The notes below the pieces were generated by a model, which ran no database searches, was not told where the DNA came from, and saw only the letters and a program-made list of their open reading frames with translations. From positions 186,001-250,000 of the forward strand of contig NZ_JAJONF010000004.1 in the NCBI RefSeq assembly GCF_021462265.1: 64,000 nt of DNA, read 5' to 3'. Below, in pieces: positions 55,546 through 64,000 of this stretch (its first letter is position 1; each line of letters opens with the position of its first letter). Origin of the DNA: Streptomyces shenzhenensis (GTDB lineage: Bacteria > Actinomycetota > Actinomycetes > Streptomycetales > Streptomycetaceae). Position numbers and translations under genes: made by a program.

Positions 55546-57672
55546 ATGGCTACCACTTCGCTTGACCTGGCCAGGGTCCGCAACATCGGGATCATGGCCC
55601 ACATCGACGCGGGCAAGACGACCACCACTGAGCGGATCCTGTTCTACACCGGTGTGTCGTACAAGATCGGTGAGGTCCACGACGGTGCTGCCACCATGGA
55701 CTGGATGGAGCAGGAGCAGGAGCGTGGCATCACGATCACCTCTGCTGCCACCACCTGTCACTGGCCGCTTGAGGACGTCGACCACACCATCAACATCATC
55801 GACACCCCGGGGCACGTCGACTTCACCGTCGAGGTGGAGCGCTCCCTGCGCGTCCTCGACGGTGCCGTGACGGTGTTCGACGGCGTCGCCGGTGTCGAGC
55901 CGCAGTCCGAGACGGTCTGGCGTCAGGCGGACCGCTACGGCGTGCCGCGTATCTGCTTCGTCAACAAGCTCGACCGCACCGGTGCCGAGTTCCACCGCTG
56001 TGTCGACATGATCAGCGACCGCCTGGGTGCGCAGCCGATCGTCATGCAGCTCCCGATCGGTGCCGAGGCCGACTTCCAGGGCGTCGTCGACCTGGTCCGC
56101 ATGAAGGCGCTCGTCTGGTCCGCCGAGGCCACCAAGGGCGAGATGTACGACGTCGTCGACATCCCGGCCACCCACACCGAGGCTGCCGAGGAGTACCGCG
56201 GCAAGCTGCTGGAGGCCGTGGCCGAGAACGACGAAGAGATCATGGAGCTGTACCTGGAGGGCGAGGAGCCCTCCGAGGAGCAGCTGTACGCCGCGATCCG
56301 TCGTATCACCATCGCGTCCGGCAAGTCCAAGGACGTCACGGTCACCCCGGTGTTCTGTGGCACCGCGTTCAAGAACAAGGGCGTTCAGCCCCTGCTCGAC
56401 GCGGTCGTGCGCTACCTGCCCTCCCCCCTGGACGTCGAGGCCATCGAGGGCCACGACGTGAAGGACCCGGAGGTCGTGGTCAAGCGCAAGCCGTCCGACG
56501 ACGAGCCGCTGTCCGCGCTGGCGTTCAAGATCATGAGCGACCCGCACCTCGGCAAGCTCACCTTCGTCCGGGTCTACTCGGGCCGCCTGGAGTCCGGCAC
56601 CGCCGTGCTGAACTCCGTCAAGGGCAAGAAGGAGCGCATCGGCAAGATCTACCGCATGCACGCGAACAAGCGTGAGGAGATCGACTCGGTGGGCGCCGGC
56701 GACATCATCGCCGTCATGGGGCTGAAGCAGACCACGACCGGTGAGACGCTGTGCGACGACAAGGCCCCGGTGATCCTGGAGTCCATGGACTTCCCGGCGC
56801 CGGTCATCCAGGTCGCCATCGAGCCCAAGTCCAAGGGCGACCAGGAGAAGCTGGGCGTCGCGATCCAGCGCCTGGCCGAGGAGGACCCGTCCTTCCAGGT
56901 CCACTCGGACGAGGAGACCGGCCAGACCATCATCGGTGGTATGGGCGAGCTGCACCTCGAGGTGCTGGTCGACCGTATGCGCCGTGAGTTCAAGGTCGAG
57001 GCCAACGTCGGCAAGCCGCAGGTGGCGTACCGCGAGACGATCCGCAAGGCCGTCGAGCGCGTCGACTACACCCACAAGAAGCAGACCGGTGGTACCGGTC
57101 AGTTCGCGAAGGTGCAGATCGGCATCGAGCCGCTCGAGGGTGGCGACACCTCGTACGAGTTCGTGAACAAGGTGACCGGTGGCCGTATCCCGAAGGAGTA
57201 CATCCCTTCGGTGGACGCCGGTGCGCAGGAGGCCATGCAGTTCGGCATCCTCGCCGGTTACGAGATGACCGGTGTCCGCGTGATCCTGCACGACGGTGCC
57301 TACCACGAGGTCGACTCCTCCGAGCTCGCCTTCAAGATCGCCGGCTCGCAGGCCTTCAAGGAGGCCGCGCGCAAGGCGTCCCCCGTGCTCCTTGAGCCGA
57401 TGATGGCCGTCGAGGTCACCACGCCCGAGGACTACATGGGTGAGGTCATCGGCGACATCAACTCCCGCCGTGGTCAGATCCAGGCCATGGAGGAGCGGGC
57501 CGGTGCCCGCGTCGTGAAGGGCCTCGTGCCCCTCTCGGAGATGTTCGGTTACGTCGGCGACCTGCGCAGCAAGACGTCCGGCCGGGCCAGCTACTCCATG
57601 CAGTTCGACTCCTACGCCGAGGTTCCGCGGAACGTCGCCGAGGAGATCATCGCGAAGGCCAAGGGCGAGTAG
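55546..57672 (+). CDS. fusA: Elongation factor G
   Basis: 708 residues. GTPase motifs [15 protein letters not shown] (P-loop), DTPGHVDFT (G3), NKLDRTG (G4); later domains include [16 protein letters not shown], and [27 protein letters not shown] in domain V. Catalyses translocation and ribosome recycling. Separated by 39 bases from rpsG with no terminator. Confidence 0.97.
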   Translation: MATTSLDLARVRNIGIMAHIDAGKTTTTERILFYTGVSYKIGEVHDGAATMDWMEQEQERGITITSAATTCHWPLEDVDHTINIIDTPGHVDFTVEVERSLRVLDGAVTVFDGVAGVEPQSETVWRQADRYGVPRICFVNKLDRTGAEFHRCVDMISDRLGAQPIVMQLPIGAEADFQGVVDLVRMKALVWSAEATKGEMYDVVDIPATHTEAAEEYRGKLLEAVAENDEEIMELYLEGEEPSEEQLYAAIRRITIASGKSKDVTVTPVFCGTAFKNKGVQPLLDAVVRYLPSPLDVEAIEGHDVKDPEVVVKRKPSDDEPLSALAFKIMSDPHLGKLTFVRVYSGRLESGTAVLNSVKGKKERIGKIYRMHANKREEIDSVGAGDIIAVMGLKQTTTGETLCDDKAPVILESMDFPAPVIQVAIEPKSKGDQEKLGVAIQRLAEEDPSFQVHSDEETGQTIIGGMGELHLEVLVDRMRREFKVEANVGKPQVAYRETIRKAVERVDYTHKKQTGGTGQFAKVQIGIEPLEGGDTSYEFVNKVTGGRIPKEYIPSVDAGAQEAMQFGILAGYEMTGVRVILHDGAYHEVDSSELAFKIAGSQAFKEAARKASPVLLEPMMAVEVTTPEDYMGEVIGDINSRRGQIQAMEERAGARVVKGLVPLSEMFGYVGDLRSKTSGRASYSMQFDSYAEVPRNVAEEIIAKAKGE

Positions 57673-57843
57673 CGCACCGCGTTCCACGCACCGCGCGCAC
57701 ACGCTTTAGGCTTGACCCCGGAGCCTCACGGGTCGTTCCTCCGCATTCGTGGCGGAATGACCCAGGGCCCGGGACCCAACAGCAAAGATCACCTGGCGCC
57801 GATCGAATCAAGGCGTACAGAACCACTCCACAGGAGGACCCCA

Positions 57844-59037
<1,194 letters not shown>

Positions 59038-59070
59038 TCTCGGCCCGCAAGGGCTGACCCGGCAGGTCTG

Positions 59071-59106
59071 AAGAGGCCCGTACGACTTCGGTCGTACGGG
59101 CCTCTT
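59071..59106 (+). terminator. tuf terminator with UUCG loop
   Basis: AAGAGGCCCGTACGAC (59071-59086), tetraloop TTCG, and exact complement (59091-59106). Followed by TCGCTGCTT. The UUCG loop and 16-bp stem make it very stable. Confidence 0.9.
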
Positions 59107-59124
59107 CGCTGCTTCGGCAGCAAC

Positions 59125-60144
59125 TCACTGCATGTTCTGCACGGGTGGATGGTCGTACGACGCCTCGCACACGTACACCTGGAGGCTGTAGCTGCGCCCG
59201 ATGGTGATCCCGGTGGCCATCGCCGGTCCGAGGAAGTGGTAGCCGGTGTAGCCCGCGTCCTCCACCGGTGCCCAGCTGCCGTTGCCACCGTCCCACTCGG
59301 TGCCGTCGATCGTGAGCAGGGGCCGCACCCCGGCGCCGCACTCGGCGCAGGCCATGGGGAACGGGTCGGAGAAACTCCAGGGCGCGTGCCCCCCGAGCTT
59401 CCACCCCGGGGCGACGGCCAGGTCGTACTGATAGCAGACCTCCTGCTCCGAGCCCTTCCCCTCGATGCCCTCCTCCCACTCGTGGATCCGGTCCGCCAGC
59501 TCCTCCGGCAGCTCGTGGGGGGCCGGGTACTCGGTGACGGTCTCGGGGTGCAGCACGCAAGGCTCGGGCAGATAGTCGTCGCTGCCGATGACGGCGGGCC
59601 GCGGGGGAGCGGCGAGCGGGGTCACGACATCGGCGGCCCTGCGCCAGCGCAGCTCGACCCTCGGCGAGTAGTCGTCCTCGGGATGGTCGAAGGCGCACCA
59701 CAGCACCTGGAGTAGATCGGTGCCCTCCGGCCGGGGCAGCGCCGGCACGTCAGTGGCGCGTATCTGCGCGACCGGCACCAGCGGCACCGGCCCGTCCAGG
59801 GCTGCCCGGTACGGCTCGGTCCCCCGGTCGACCAGCGCGCGCTCCTCCGCGGTCAACAGGTCGGCGCCCTCGGCGCGCGGCCGGGCCCAGGCCTCGCGCA
59901 GGACACGCCGGCCGACGTGGACGTCGTCCGGTGCCACACCGTGCTGCCAGGGACCCGCGTGCTCCGGACAGGTCGGCCACGGCTCCGCGGCCGGCCACAG
60001 CAGGGGTCCGCCGACGGAACTGCCGGCCGCGGTGGGCGCCCCGGCACGGGGATGCAGGCGTACGGCGGTGCGGGCGAGCGAGGCCAGTTCGGGGAAGACC
60101 GCGGTGATGTCCAGGGGCCGAGGCGGAGTCGTACGGGTCGTCAT
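59125..60144 (-). CDS. DUF1963 (YwqG-like) protein
   Basis: 339 residues, convergent with tuf. Typical DUF1963 blocks: GGPLLWPAAEPWPTCPEH, VPVAQIRATDVPALPRPEGTDLLQVLWCAFDH, APGWKLGGHAPWSFSDPFPMACAECGAGVRPLLTID, and AMATGITIGRSYSLQVYVCEASYDHP. CxxC in CAECG may bind zinc. Family function is unknown. It has its own 144-base divergent promoter region shared with the glucuronidase gene. Confidence 0.85.
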   Translation of the reverse strand: MTTRTTPPRPLDITAVFPELASLARTAVRLHPRAGAPTAAGSSVGGPLLWPAAEPWPTCPEHAGPWQHGVAPDDVHVGRRVLREAWARPRAEGADLLTAEERALVDRGTEPYRAALDGPVPLVPVAQIRATDVPALPRPEGTDLLQVLWCAFDHPEDDYSPRVELRWRRAADVVTPLAAPPRPAVIGSDDYLPEPCVLHPETVTEYPAPHELPEELADRIHEWEEGIEGKGSEQEVCYQYDLAVAPGWKLGGHAPWSFSDPFPMACAECGAGVRPLLTIDGTEWDGGNGSWAPVEDAGYTGYHFLGPAMATGITIGRSYSLQVYVCEASYDHPPVQNMQ

Positions 60145-60246
60145 GGCCGGAGGCTACTGGACCGGTCCGACATCACCGCTTCCGTCACCGCTTCGAAAGT
60201 ATTCGTCGCGTACGACCCGTTCCCACCAGGGGCCCCTCACTCCACC

Positions 60247-60269
60247 ATTTGTCATGCCACTGACCAAAT
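60247..60269. promoter_or_regulatory. Imperfect dyad upstream of the GH115 gene
   Basis: ATTTGTC (60247-60253) and GACCAAAT (60262-60269) with an 8-base gap, one base off symmetry. Lies 20 bases before the ATG, where a sugar-responsive repressor could act. Low confidence. Confidence 0.3.
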
Positions 60270-60288
60270 TCGGGTGGAGGGGTGAGGC

Positions 60289-63276
60289 ATGTCCGTGCGT
60301 CGTAGGACCGTCCTGGGTGCGGGGCTGGCCGCCGTGCCCGTGCTGTCGTCGGGCGTCGCGTGGGCCGGGAGCGGCTCCGCGCCGCGGGTGACCGACCCCG
60401 GAGCGTACATCTCCTTCACCGGCGGGGCGTTCTCCCTGGTCGGCGCCCCCGTCGTGGTGAGCGCCGACGACCACCCCGGGGTCGTACGGGTGGCGGGCGA
60501 CCTCCGCGACGACATCGAGCGGGTGACGGGGGTGCGGGCGGCCGCGACGATCGCCCGCCGCGCGGTCCTCGTCGGCACGATCGGCCGCAGCCCGCTGATC
60601 GACGCCCTGGTGGCGTCCGGCAAGCTGGACGTGACGGGGATCCGGGGCCGCTGGGAGACCTCGCTCCAGACGGTCGTCGACCACCCGATGCCCGGTGTGG
60701 AGAAGGCGTTCGTCATCGCGGGCAGCGACCCGCGCGGCACGGTCTTCGGGGCGTACGACGTCTCGTACGGCATCGGCGTCTCGCCCTGGTACTGGTGGGA
60801 CGACGTACCGCCGGTCCACCGTGACGAGGTGTGGGTGCTGCCGGGGCGGCACACCCAGGGCACCCCGGCGGTGAAGTACCGCGGCTTCTTCATCAACGAC
60901 GAGAACCCGGCGCTCGGCACCTGGGCCCCGGCGTACTTCGGCCCGGGCAAGGCCCCCGGCCATCCCGGCGGCTTCAACGCGGACTTCTACGCCCGGGTCT
61001 TCGAGGTGCTGCTGCGGCTGAAGGGCAACTACCTCTGGCCGGCGGTGTGGGGGCGGGCGTTCGCGGAGGACGACCCGGAGAACCACCGCAGGGCCGCCGC
61101 CTACGGCGTTGTCATGGGTACGTCTCACGAGGCGCCGATGATGCGCGGGATCGAGGAGTGGAACCGCCACGCCACGGGCGGCACCGACCCCTACGGAGGC
61201 ACCGGCGAATGGTCGTACCTCCGCAACGCCGAGGCGATTCGGGCCTATTGGCGGGCCGGCATCCAGCGCATGGTCGACGACGGCTTCGAGGGCGTGGTCA
61301 CCCTCGGCATGCGCGGCAACGGCGACACCGGCCTCCCCGACGGCGACGGCATCGAGCTGATGCGGGAGATCATCGCGGCGCAACGGCGGATCATCGAGGA
61401 GGTGACCGGCAGGCCCGCCGCCGAGACCCCCCAGGTGTGGACCCTGTACAAGGAGGTCCAGCGCTACTGGGACCGCGGCCTGCGGGCCCCCGACGACGTC
61501 ACGGTGGTCCTGACGGACGACAACTGGGGCAACATCCGCAAGCACCCGTCCCCGCGGGAGCCGCGCGGCGGCGGATACGGCCTCTACTACCACTTCGACT
61601 ACGTGGGCGCCGGCCGCAACTACAAGTGGGTCGACACCGCGAACCTCCGCAACGTCTGGGACCAGCTCCACCAGGCGCACGCCCACGGCAACCACGGCCT
61701 GTGGGTGGCCAATGTCGGAGACCTCAAGGGCAACGAACTCCCGACGGAGTTCTTCCTCGACTACGCCTGGGCACCGGACCGTTGGACCTTCGACCGGCTG
61801 GGCGAGTGGGAGCGGAGATACGCCCGCCAGAACTTCGGCGCGGCGGTGGCGAGCGAGACCGCCGAACTGCTCGCCCGCTACGGTCAGTTGCAGGCGCGCC
61901 GCAAGCCGGAGCTGCTGAACCGCCGCATCACCCTCTCCGACTCCGGCCAGGTGGTCTACGACGACCAGCAGACCCCCTTCTCCTTCGGGCACCGGGAGTT
62001 GGAGCGGGTGACGGAGGAGTGGCGGGAGCTGGCCGGACGGGCGGCCCGGATCGCCCGCCGGCTGCCGGCGGCCGCCCAGGACGCGTGGTTCGAGCTGGTC
62101 GGCTACGAGGTGACGGCGACCGCGAACCTGTACGCGCTGCGCGAGGCCGAGTTCACGAACCTGCTGTACGCCCGCCAGGGCAGAGCCGCGACGAACGACC
62201 GAGCGGCGGCGGCCGAGGCGGGCCTGGCGGCCGATCTCGCCCTCGCCGAACGTTTCAACACCCGGGTGGCGGGCGGCAAATGGCGGGGCTTCCAGACCCA
62301 GCCGCACATCGACTACGGGGACGTCGACCGGTACGGACCCAACGCGCCCTGGCAGCAGCCGGAGAAGGACAACGTGGCCCTGCCGGACGTCCTGTTCCCG
62401 GCCGTACGGCGCATCGAGGTGCCGGACACGGCGGGGCTCGGGGTGTCGGTGGACGCCGACGAGGGGTCCCTGGACCTGCCGCCGTTCAGCCCCTACCAGA
62501 CCCGGCCCCAGCAGTACGTCGAGGTCTTCAACCGGGGCCGGACGCCCTTCGACTACCAGGTGTCGGTGTCGGAGCCGTGGCTGACGGTGGACCGTCCCCG
62601 CGGCCGGGTGACGGACCAGGTGCGGGTGATGGTGCGGGTGGACTGGTCACGGGCCCCGGCCGGCCGCGCGGAGGGGACGCTGACGGTGAGCGGGGCGGGG
62701 GAGTCGGTGACGGTGGGGTGCGTCGCCGAGCAGCCGTCGGCCCGTGGGCTGCGGGGATTCGTGGAGGCCGGTGGCTATGTGGCGATCGACGCGGACCACT
62801 ACCACCGCGCGGTCGGACAGTGGCGCCGGCTGGAGGGGATCGGCCGCACCGGGGCGGGGATGACGGCGTGGCCGGTGACGGGAGGCTGGGGAGACTCCCC
62901 GGACTCCTGGCCCCGGCTGGAGTACGAGGTGAGCCTGCTGTCGGGCGGCGAGGTGACGGTCTGGGCCTATCTGTCGCCACGGAACCCGGCGCTGCCCACG
63001 GGTACCGGGCTGCGTTACGCCCTGTCCTTCGACGACCAGGAACCCCAGCCCGTCGACATCACGGCCGGCGCGGACGACGGCCTCCTGAACACGGTGTGGG
63101 CCCGCAACACCTCCGACAACGTGAACCGCACGGTGACTCGCCACACGGTGGGATCCGGGACCCACCGCCTGACGTTCTGGTCGGTCGACCCCACGGTGGT
63201 GGTACAGCGACTGGTGCTGGACACGGGCGGCCTGACACCGACGTATCTGGGGCCGCTGGAGAGCCGGCGGTTGTAG
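60289..63276 (+). CDS. Secreted GH115 alpha-glucuronidase (xylan debranching)
   Basis: 995 residues, ATG with GGAGGGGTGAGGC. Tat-type signal: RRRTVLGAGLAAVPVLSSGVAWA with cleavage after AWA. Residues about 35-130 form the N-terminal domain, then the catalytic barrel with VKYRGFFINDENPALGTWAP, RLKGNYLWPAVWGRAFAEDDPEN, LYKEVQRYWDRGLRAPDDVTVVLTDDNWGNIRKHP, and GNHGLWVANVGDLKGNELPTEFFLDYAW. After 735 a C-terminal beta-domain (QQYVEVFNRGRTPFDYQVSVSEPW) follows. GH115 enzymes remove 4-O-methyl-glucuronic acid from xylan. Confidence 0.93.
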   Translation: MSVRRRTVLGAGLAAVPVLSSGVAWAGSGSAPRVTDPGAYISFTGGAFSLVGAPVVVSADDHPGVVRVAGDLRDDIERVTGVRAAATIARRAVLVGTIGRSPLIDALVASGKLDVTGIRGRWETSLQTVVDHPMPGVEKAFVIAGSDPRGTVFGAYDVSYGIGVSPWYWWDDVPPVHRDEVWVLPGRHTQGTPAVKYRGFFINDENPALGTWAPAYFGPGKAPGHPGGFNADFYARVFEVLLRLKGNYLWPAVWGRAFAEDDPENHRRAAAYGVVMGTSHEAPMMRGIEEWNRHATGGTDPYGGTGEWSYLRNAEAIRAYWRAGIQRMVDDGFEGVVTLGMRGNGDTGLPDGDGIELMREIIAAQRRIIEEVTGRPAAETPQVWTLYKEVQRYWDRGLRAPDDVTVVLTDDNWGNIRKHPSPREPRGGGYGLYYHFDYVGAGRNYKWVDTANLRNVWDQLHQAHAHGNHGLWVANVGDLKGNELPTEFFLDYAWAPDRWTFDRLGEWERRYARQNFGAAVASETAELLARYGQLQARRKPELLNRRITLSDSGQVVYDDQQTPFSFGHRELERVTEEWRELAGRAARIARRLPAAAQDAWFELVGYEVTATANLYALREAEFTNLLYARQGRAATNDRAAAAEAGLAADLALAERFNTRVAGGKWRGFQTQPHIDYGDVDRYGPNAPWQQPEKDNVALPDVLFPAVRRIEVPDTAGLGVSVDADEGSLDLPPFSPYQTRPQQYVEVFNRGRTPFDYQVSVSEPWLTVDRPRGRVTDQVRVMVRVDWSRAPAGRAEGTLTVSGAGESVTVGCVAEQPSARGLRGFVEAGGYVAIDADHYHRAVGQWRRLEGIGRTGAGMTAWPVTGGWGDSPDSWPRLEYEVSLLSGGEVTVWAYLSPRNPALPTGTGLRYALSFDDQEPQPVDITAGADDGLLNTVWARNTSDNVNRTVTRHTVGSGTHRLTFWSVDPTVVVQRLVLDTGGLTPTYLGPLESRRL

Positions 63277-63294
63277 CCGCCGGCTCCGCGAGGC

Positions 63295-63627
63295 TCAGCC
63301 GAAGGCGAGCTTTCCCGTCCAGCCGCTGATCACGGTGCTGTAGCCGCCGATCGCCGTCCTGCCGCCGAAGCAGAGGCGCACGCTGCCGCCGCTCATGTGG
63401 GCGTACAGGTCGGGGATCCCGTCGGCGTTGACGTCCGGGACGGCGAGGAAGCGGGGCACGTCGGTGCTGGACCAGCCACCGGCCGCGTATTCGGCGTCGG
63501 AGCCGTCGGCACTCGCCGCCGCGGTGGCGAGGGAGAGGACATCGACCCCGGAGCCGCCCGAGCCGGCCTTGCCCTTGCGCAGGAGCAGCCGGCCGGAGTC
63601 CGGGAGGAGAGTGAGGCCTGGGGGACC
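63295..63627 (-). pseudogene. FG-GAP/VCBS repeat protein fragment (C-terminal end, no start)
   Basis: Reading the minus strand, this frame gives a C-terminal FG-GAP module: VPRFLAVPDVNADGIPDLYAH, then MSGGSVRLCFGGRTAIGGYSTVISGWTGKLAFG before a TGA at 63297. The D-x-N-x-D-G-x-x-D calcium motif is intact. Codons upstream run straight on to the stop codon of the TetR-type gene (63630-63628), in the same frame. No start codon with a ribosome site is present except rare GTGs. It is probably the surviving tail of a larger beta-propeller protein whose front was replaced or deleted. Confidence 0.6.
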
Positions 63628-64000
63628 TCAGTGGCCTTCCCCTGGTTCGTGGGCCGTGCTGTCGGCCGGAGTGAGGCAGCGGCGCACCAGTGTGAGGGTG
63701 CGTTCCGTGACCGTGTCGAGCGGGGTGCCCCGGTCGACGGCGGCGAGGGCCGTGTGCAGCATCCCGGCGATCAGGTCCGCCGTGAGCGCGGGTTCGGGAG
63801 CACCGATCTGCCGGACGGCCGCGCGGAAGGGTTCGACCTGCTCCAGATGGAGTTCCATCAGCCGTTCCTGGCAGGCGGGGGCGAGACCGGCGCTCATGAG
63901 GACGGCGGCGGGCCGGTGTGCGCCTTCGGCGCCGAGGCGGAGGCTTTCCCGGAAGAACGCCTCGACGCGTTCCACCGGGCCGTTCGCGGTGGCCATGGCG
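63628..64000 (-). CDS. TetR-type regulator, C-terminal part (5' partial)
   Basis: The frame is open to the right edge, so the DNA-binding N-terminus is outside. Visible residues read NGPVERVEAFFRESLRLGAEGAHRPAAVLMSAGLAPACQERLMEL, then DLIAGMLHTALAAVDRGTPLDTVTERTLTLVRRCL, the helical ligand domain of TetR proteins. An ATG at 63996 would give a 122-residue protein that lacks a DNA-binding domain, so it is less likely to be the real start. The stop is TGA at 63630-63628 and is followed in frame by the FG-GAP fragment. Confidence 0.75.
   Translation of the reverse strand, partial: AMATANGPVERVEAFFRESLRLGAEGAHRPAAVLMSAGLAPACQERLMELHLEQVEPFRAAVRQIGAPEPALTADLIAGMLHTALAAVDRGTPLDTVTERTLTLVRRCLTPADSTAHEPGEGH

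Noticed and set aside
55009..57702. Long minus-strand frame across rpsG and fusA
   Set aside because: Shadow of the plus-strand genes, no recognisable protein.

Overview
This window is about 64 kb of a very GC-rich actinobacterial chromosome with many GTG starts, 4-base start/stop overlaps and hairpin terminators that mostly lack U-tracts. The protein sequences and gene order match what I know of the Streptomyces core region holding the secE-nusG-rpl-rpoBC-rpsL-fusA-tuf cluster. The genus call rests on recognising families and synteny, not on a database search.

Layout, left half. 1-4.6 kb: the 3' part of a LolA-like envelope protein, an ABC exporter pair, and a proline-rich protein with a helical C-terminus. 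4.6-7.5 kb: a VOC protein, a RarD-type permease, and a QorB-like oxidoreductase divergent from an HxlR regulator, with a palindromic operator candidate between them. 7.6-25.2 kb: a redox block. It holds a 2-oxoacid:ferredoxin oxidoreductase (korB, korA), a two-component set with one response regulator and two paralogous sensor kinases, and a ten-gene complex I operon nuoABC-HIJKLMN with no nuoD, nuoE, nuoF or nuoG. 25.4-32.4 kb: htpX-yccF, two DnaA-box-like direct repeats ahead of a truncated SMI1/KNR4-like gene, an APC permease, a GlsB-type membrane protein, yajQ, tRNA-Tyr, a small CxxC protein, an NAD(P)-binding protein, and an amidohydrolase that appears to have lost catalytic residues.

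Layout, right half. 32.7-34.2 kb: tRNA-Thr, tRNA-Met, rpmG and the hot-dog dehydratase pair hadA-hadB. 34.3-36.4 kb: a TetR regulator and a 14-TM MFS exporter, each preceded by almost the same 18-bp operator. 36.5-40.2 kb: murB convergent with an adenosine deaminase-type gene and an aspartate-type aminotransferase. 40.4-59.1 kb: tRNA-Trp, secE, nusG, rplK, rplA, an inserted lipoprotein gene, an L10 leader with rplJ and rplL, rpoB, rpoC, a small metalloprotease-like remnant, rpsL, rpsG, fusA and tuf. 59.1-64 kb: a DUF1963 protein, a Tat-exported GH115 alpha-glucuronidase, a decayed FG-GAP fragment and the 3' end of a TetR-type regulator.

The most interesting functional grouping is KorAB, the sensor-kinase trio and the partial nuo operon. 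The nuo set has the membrane arm and the Fe-S subunits NuoB and NuoI but no NADH-input module, and the neighbouring KorAB would produce reduced ferredoxin. That suggests a ferredoxin-fed complex I-like pump, which would still have to borrow NuoD from elsewhere. Intergenic DNA also carries a recurrent 12-bp palindrome, CACGCGCGCGTG, with seven intergenic copies in four clusters between 25 and 37 kb.
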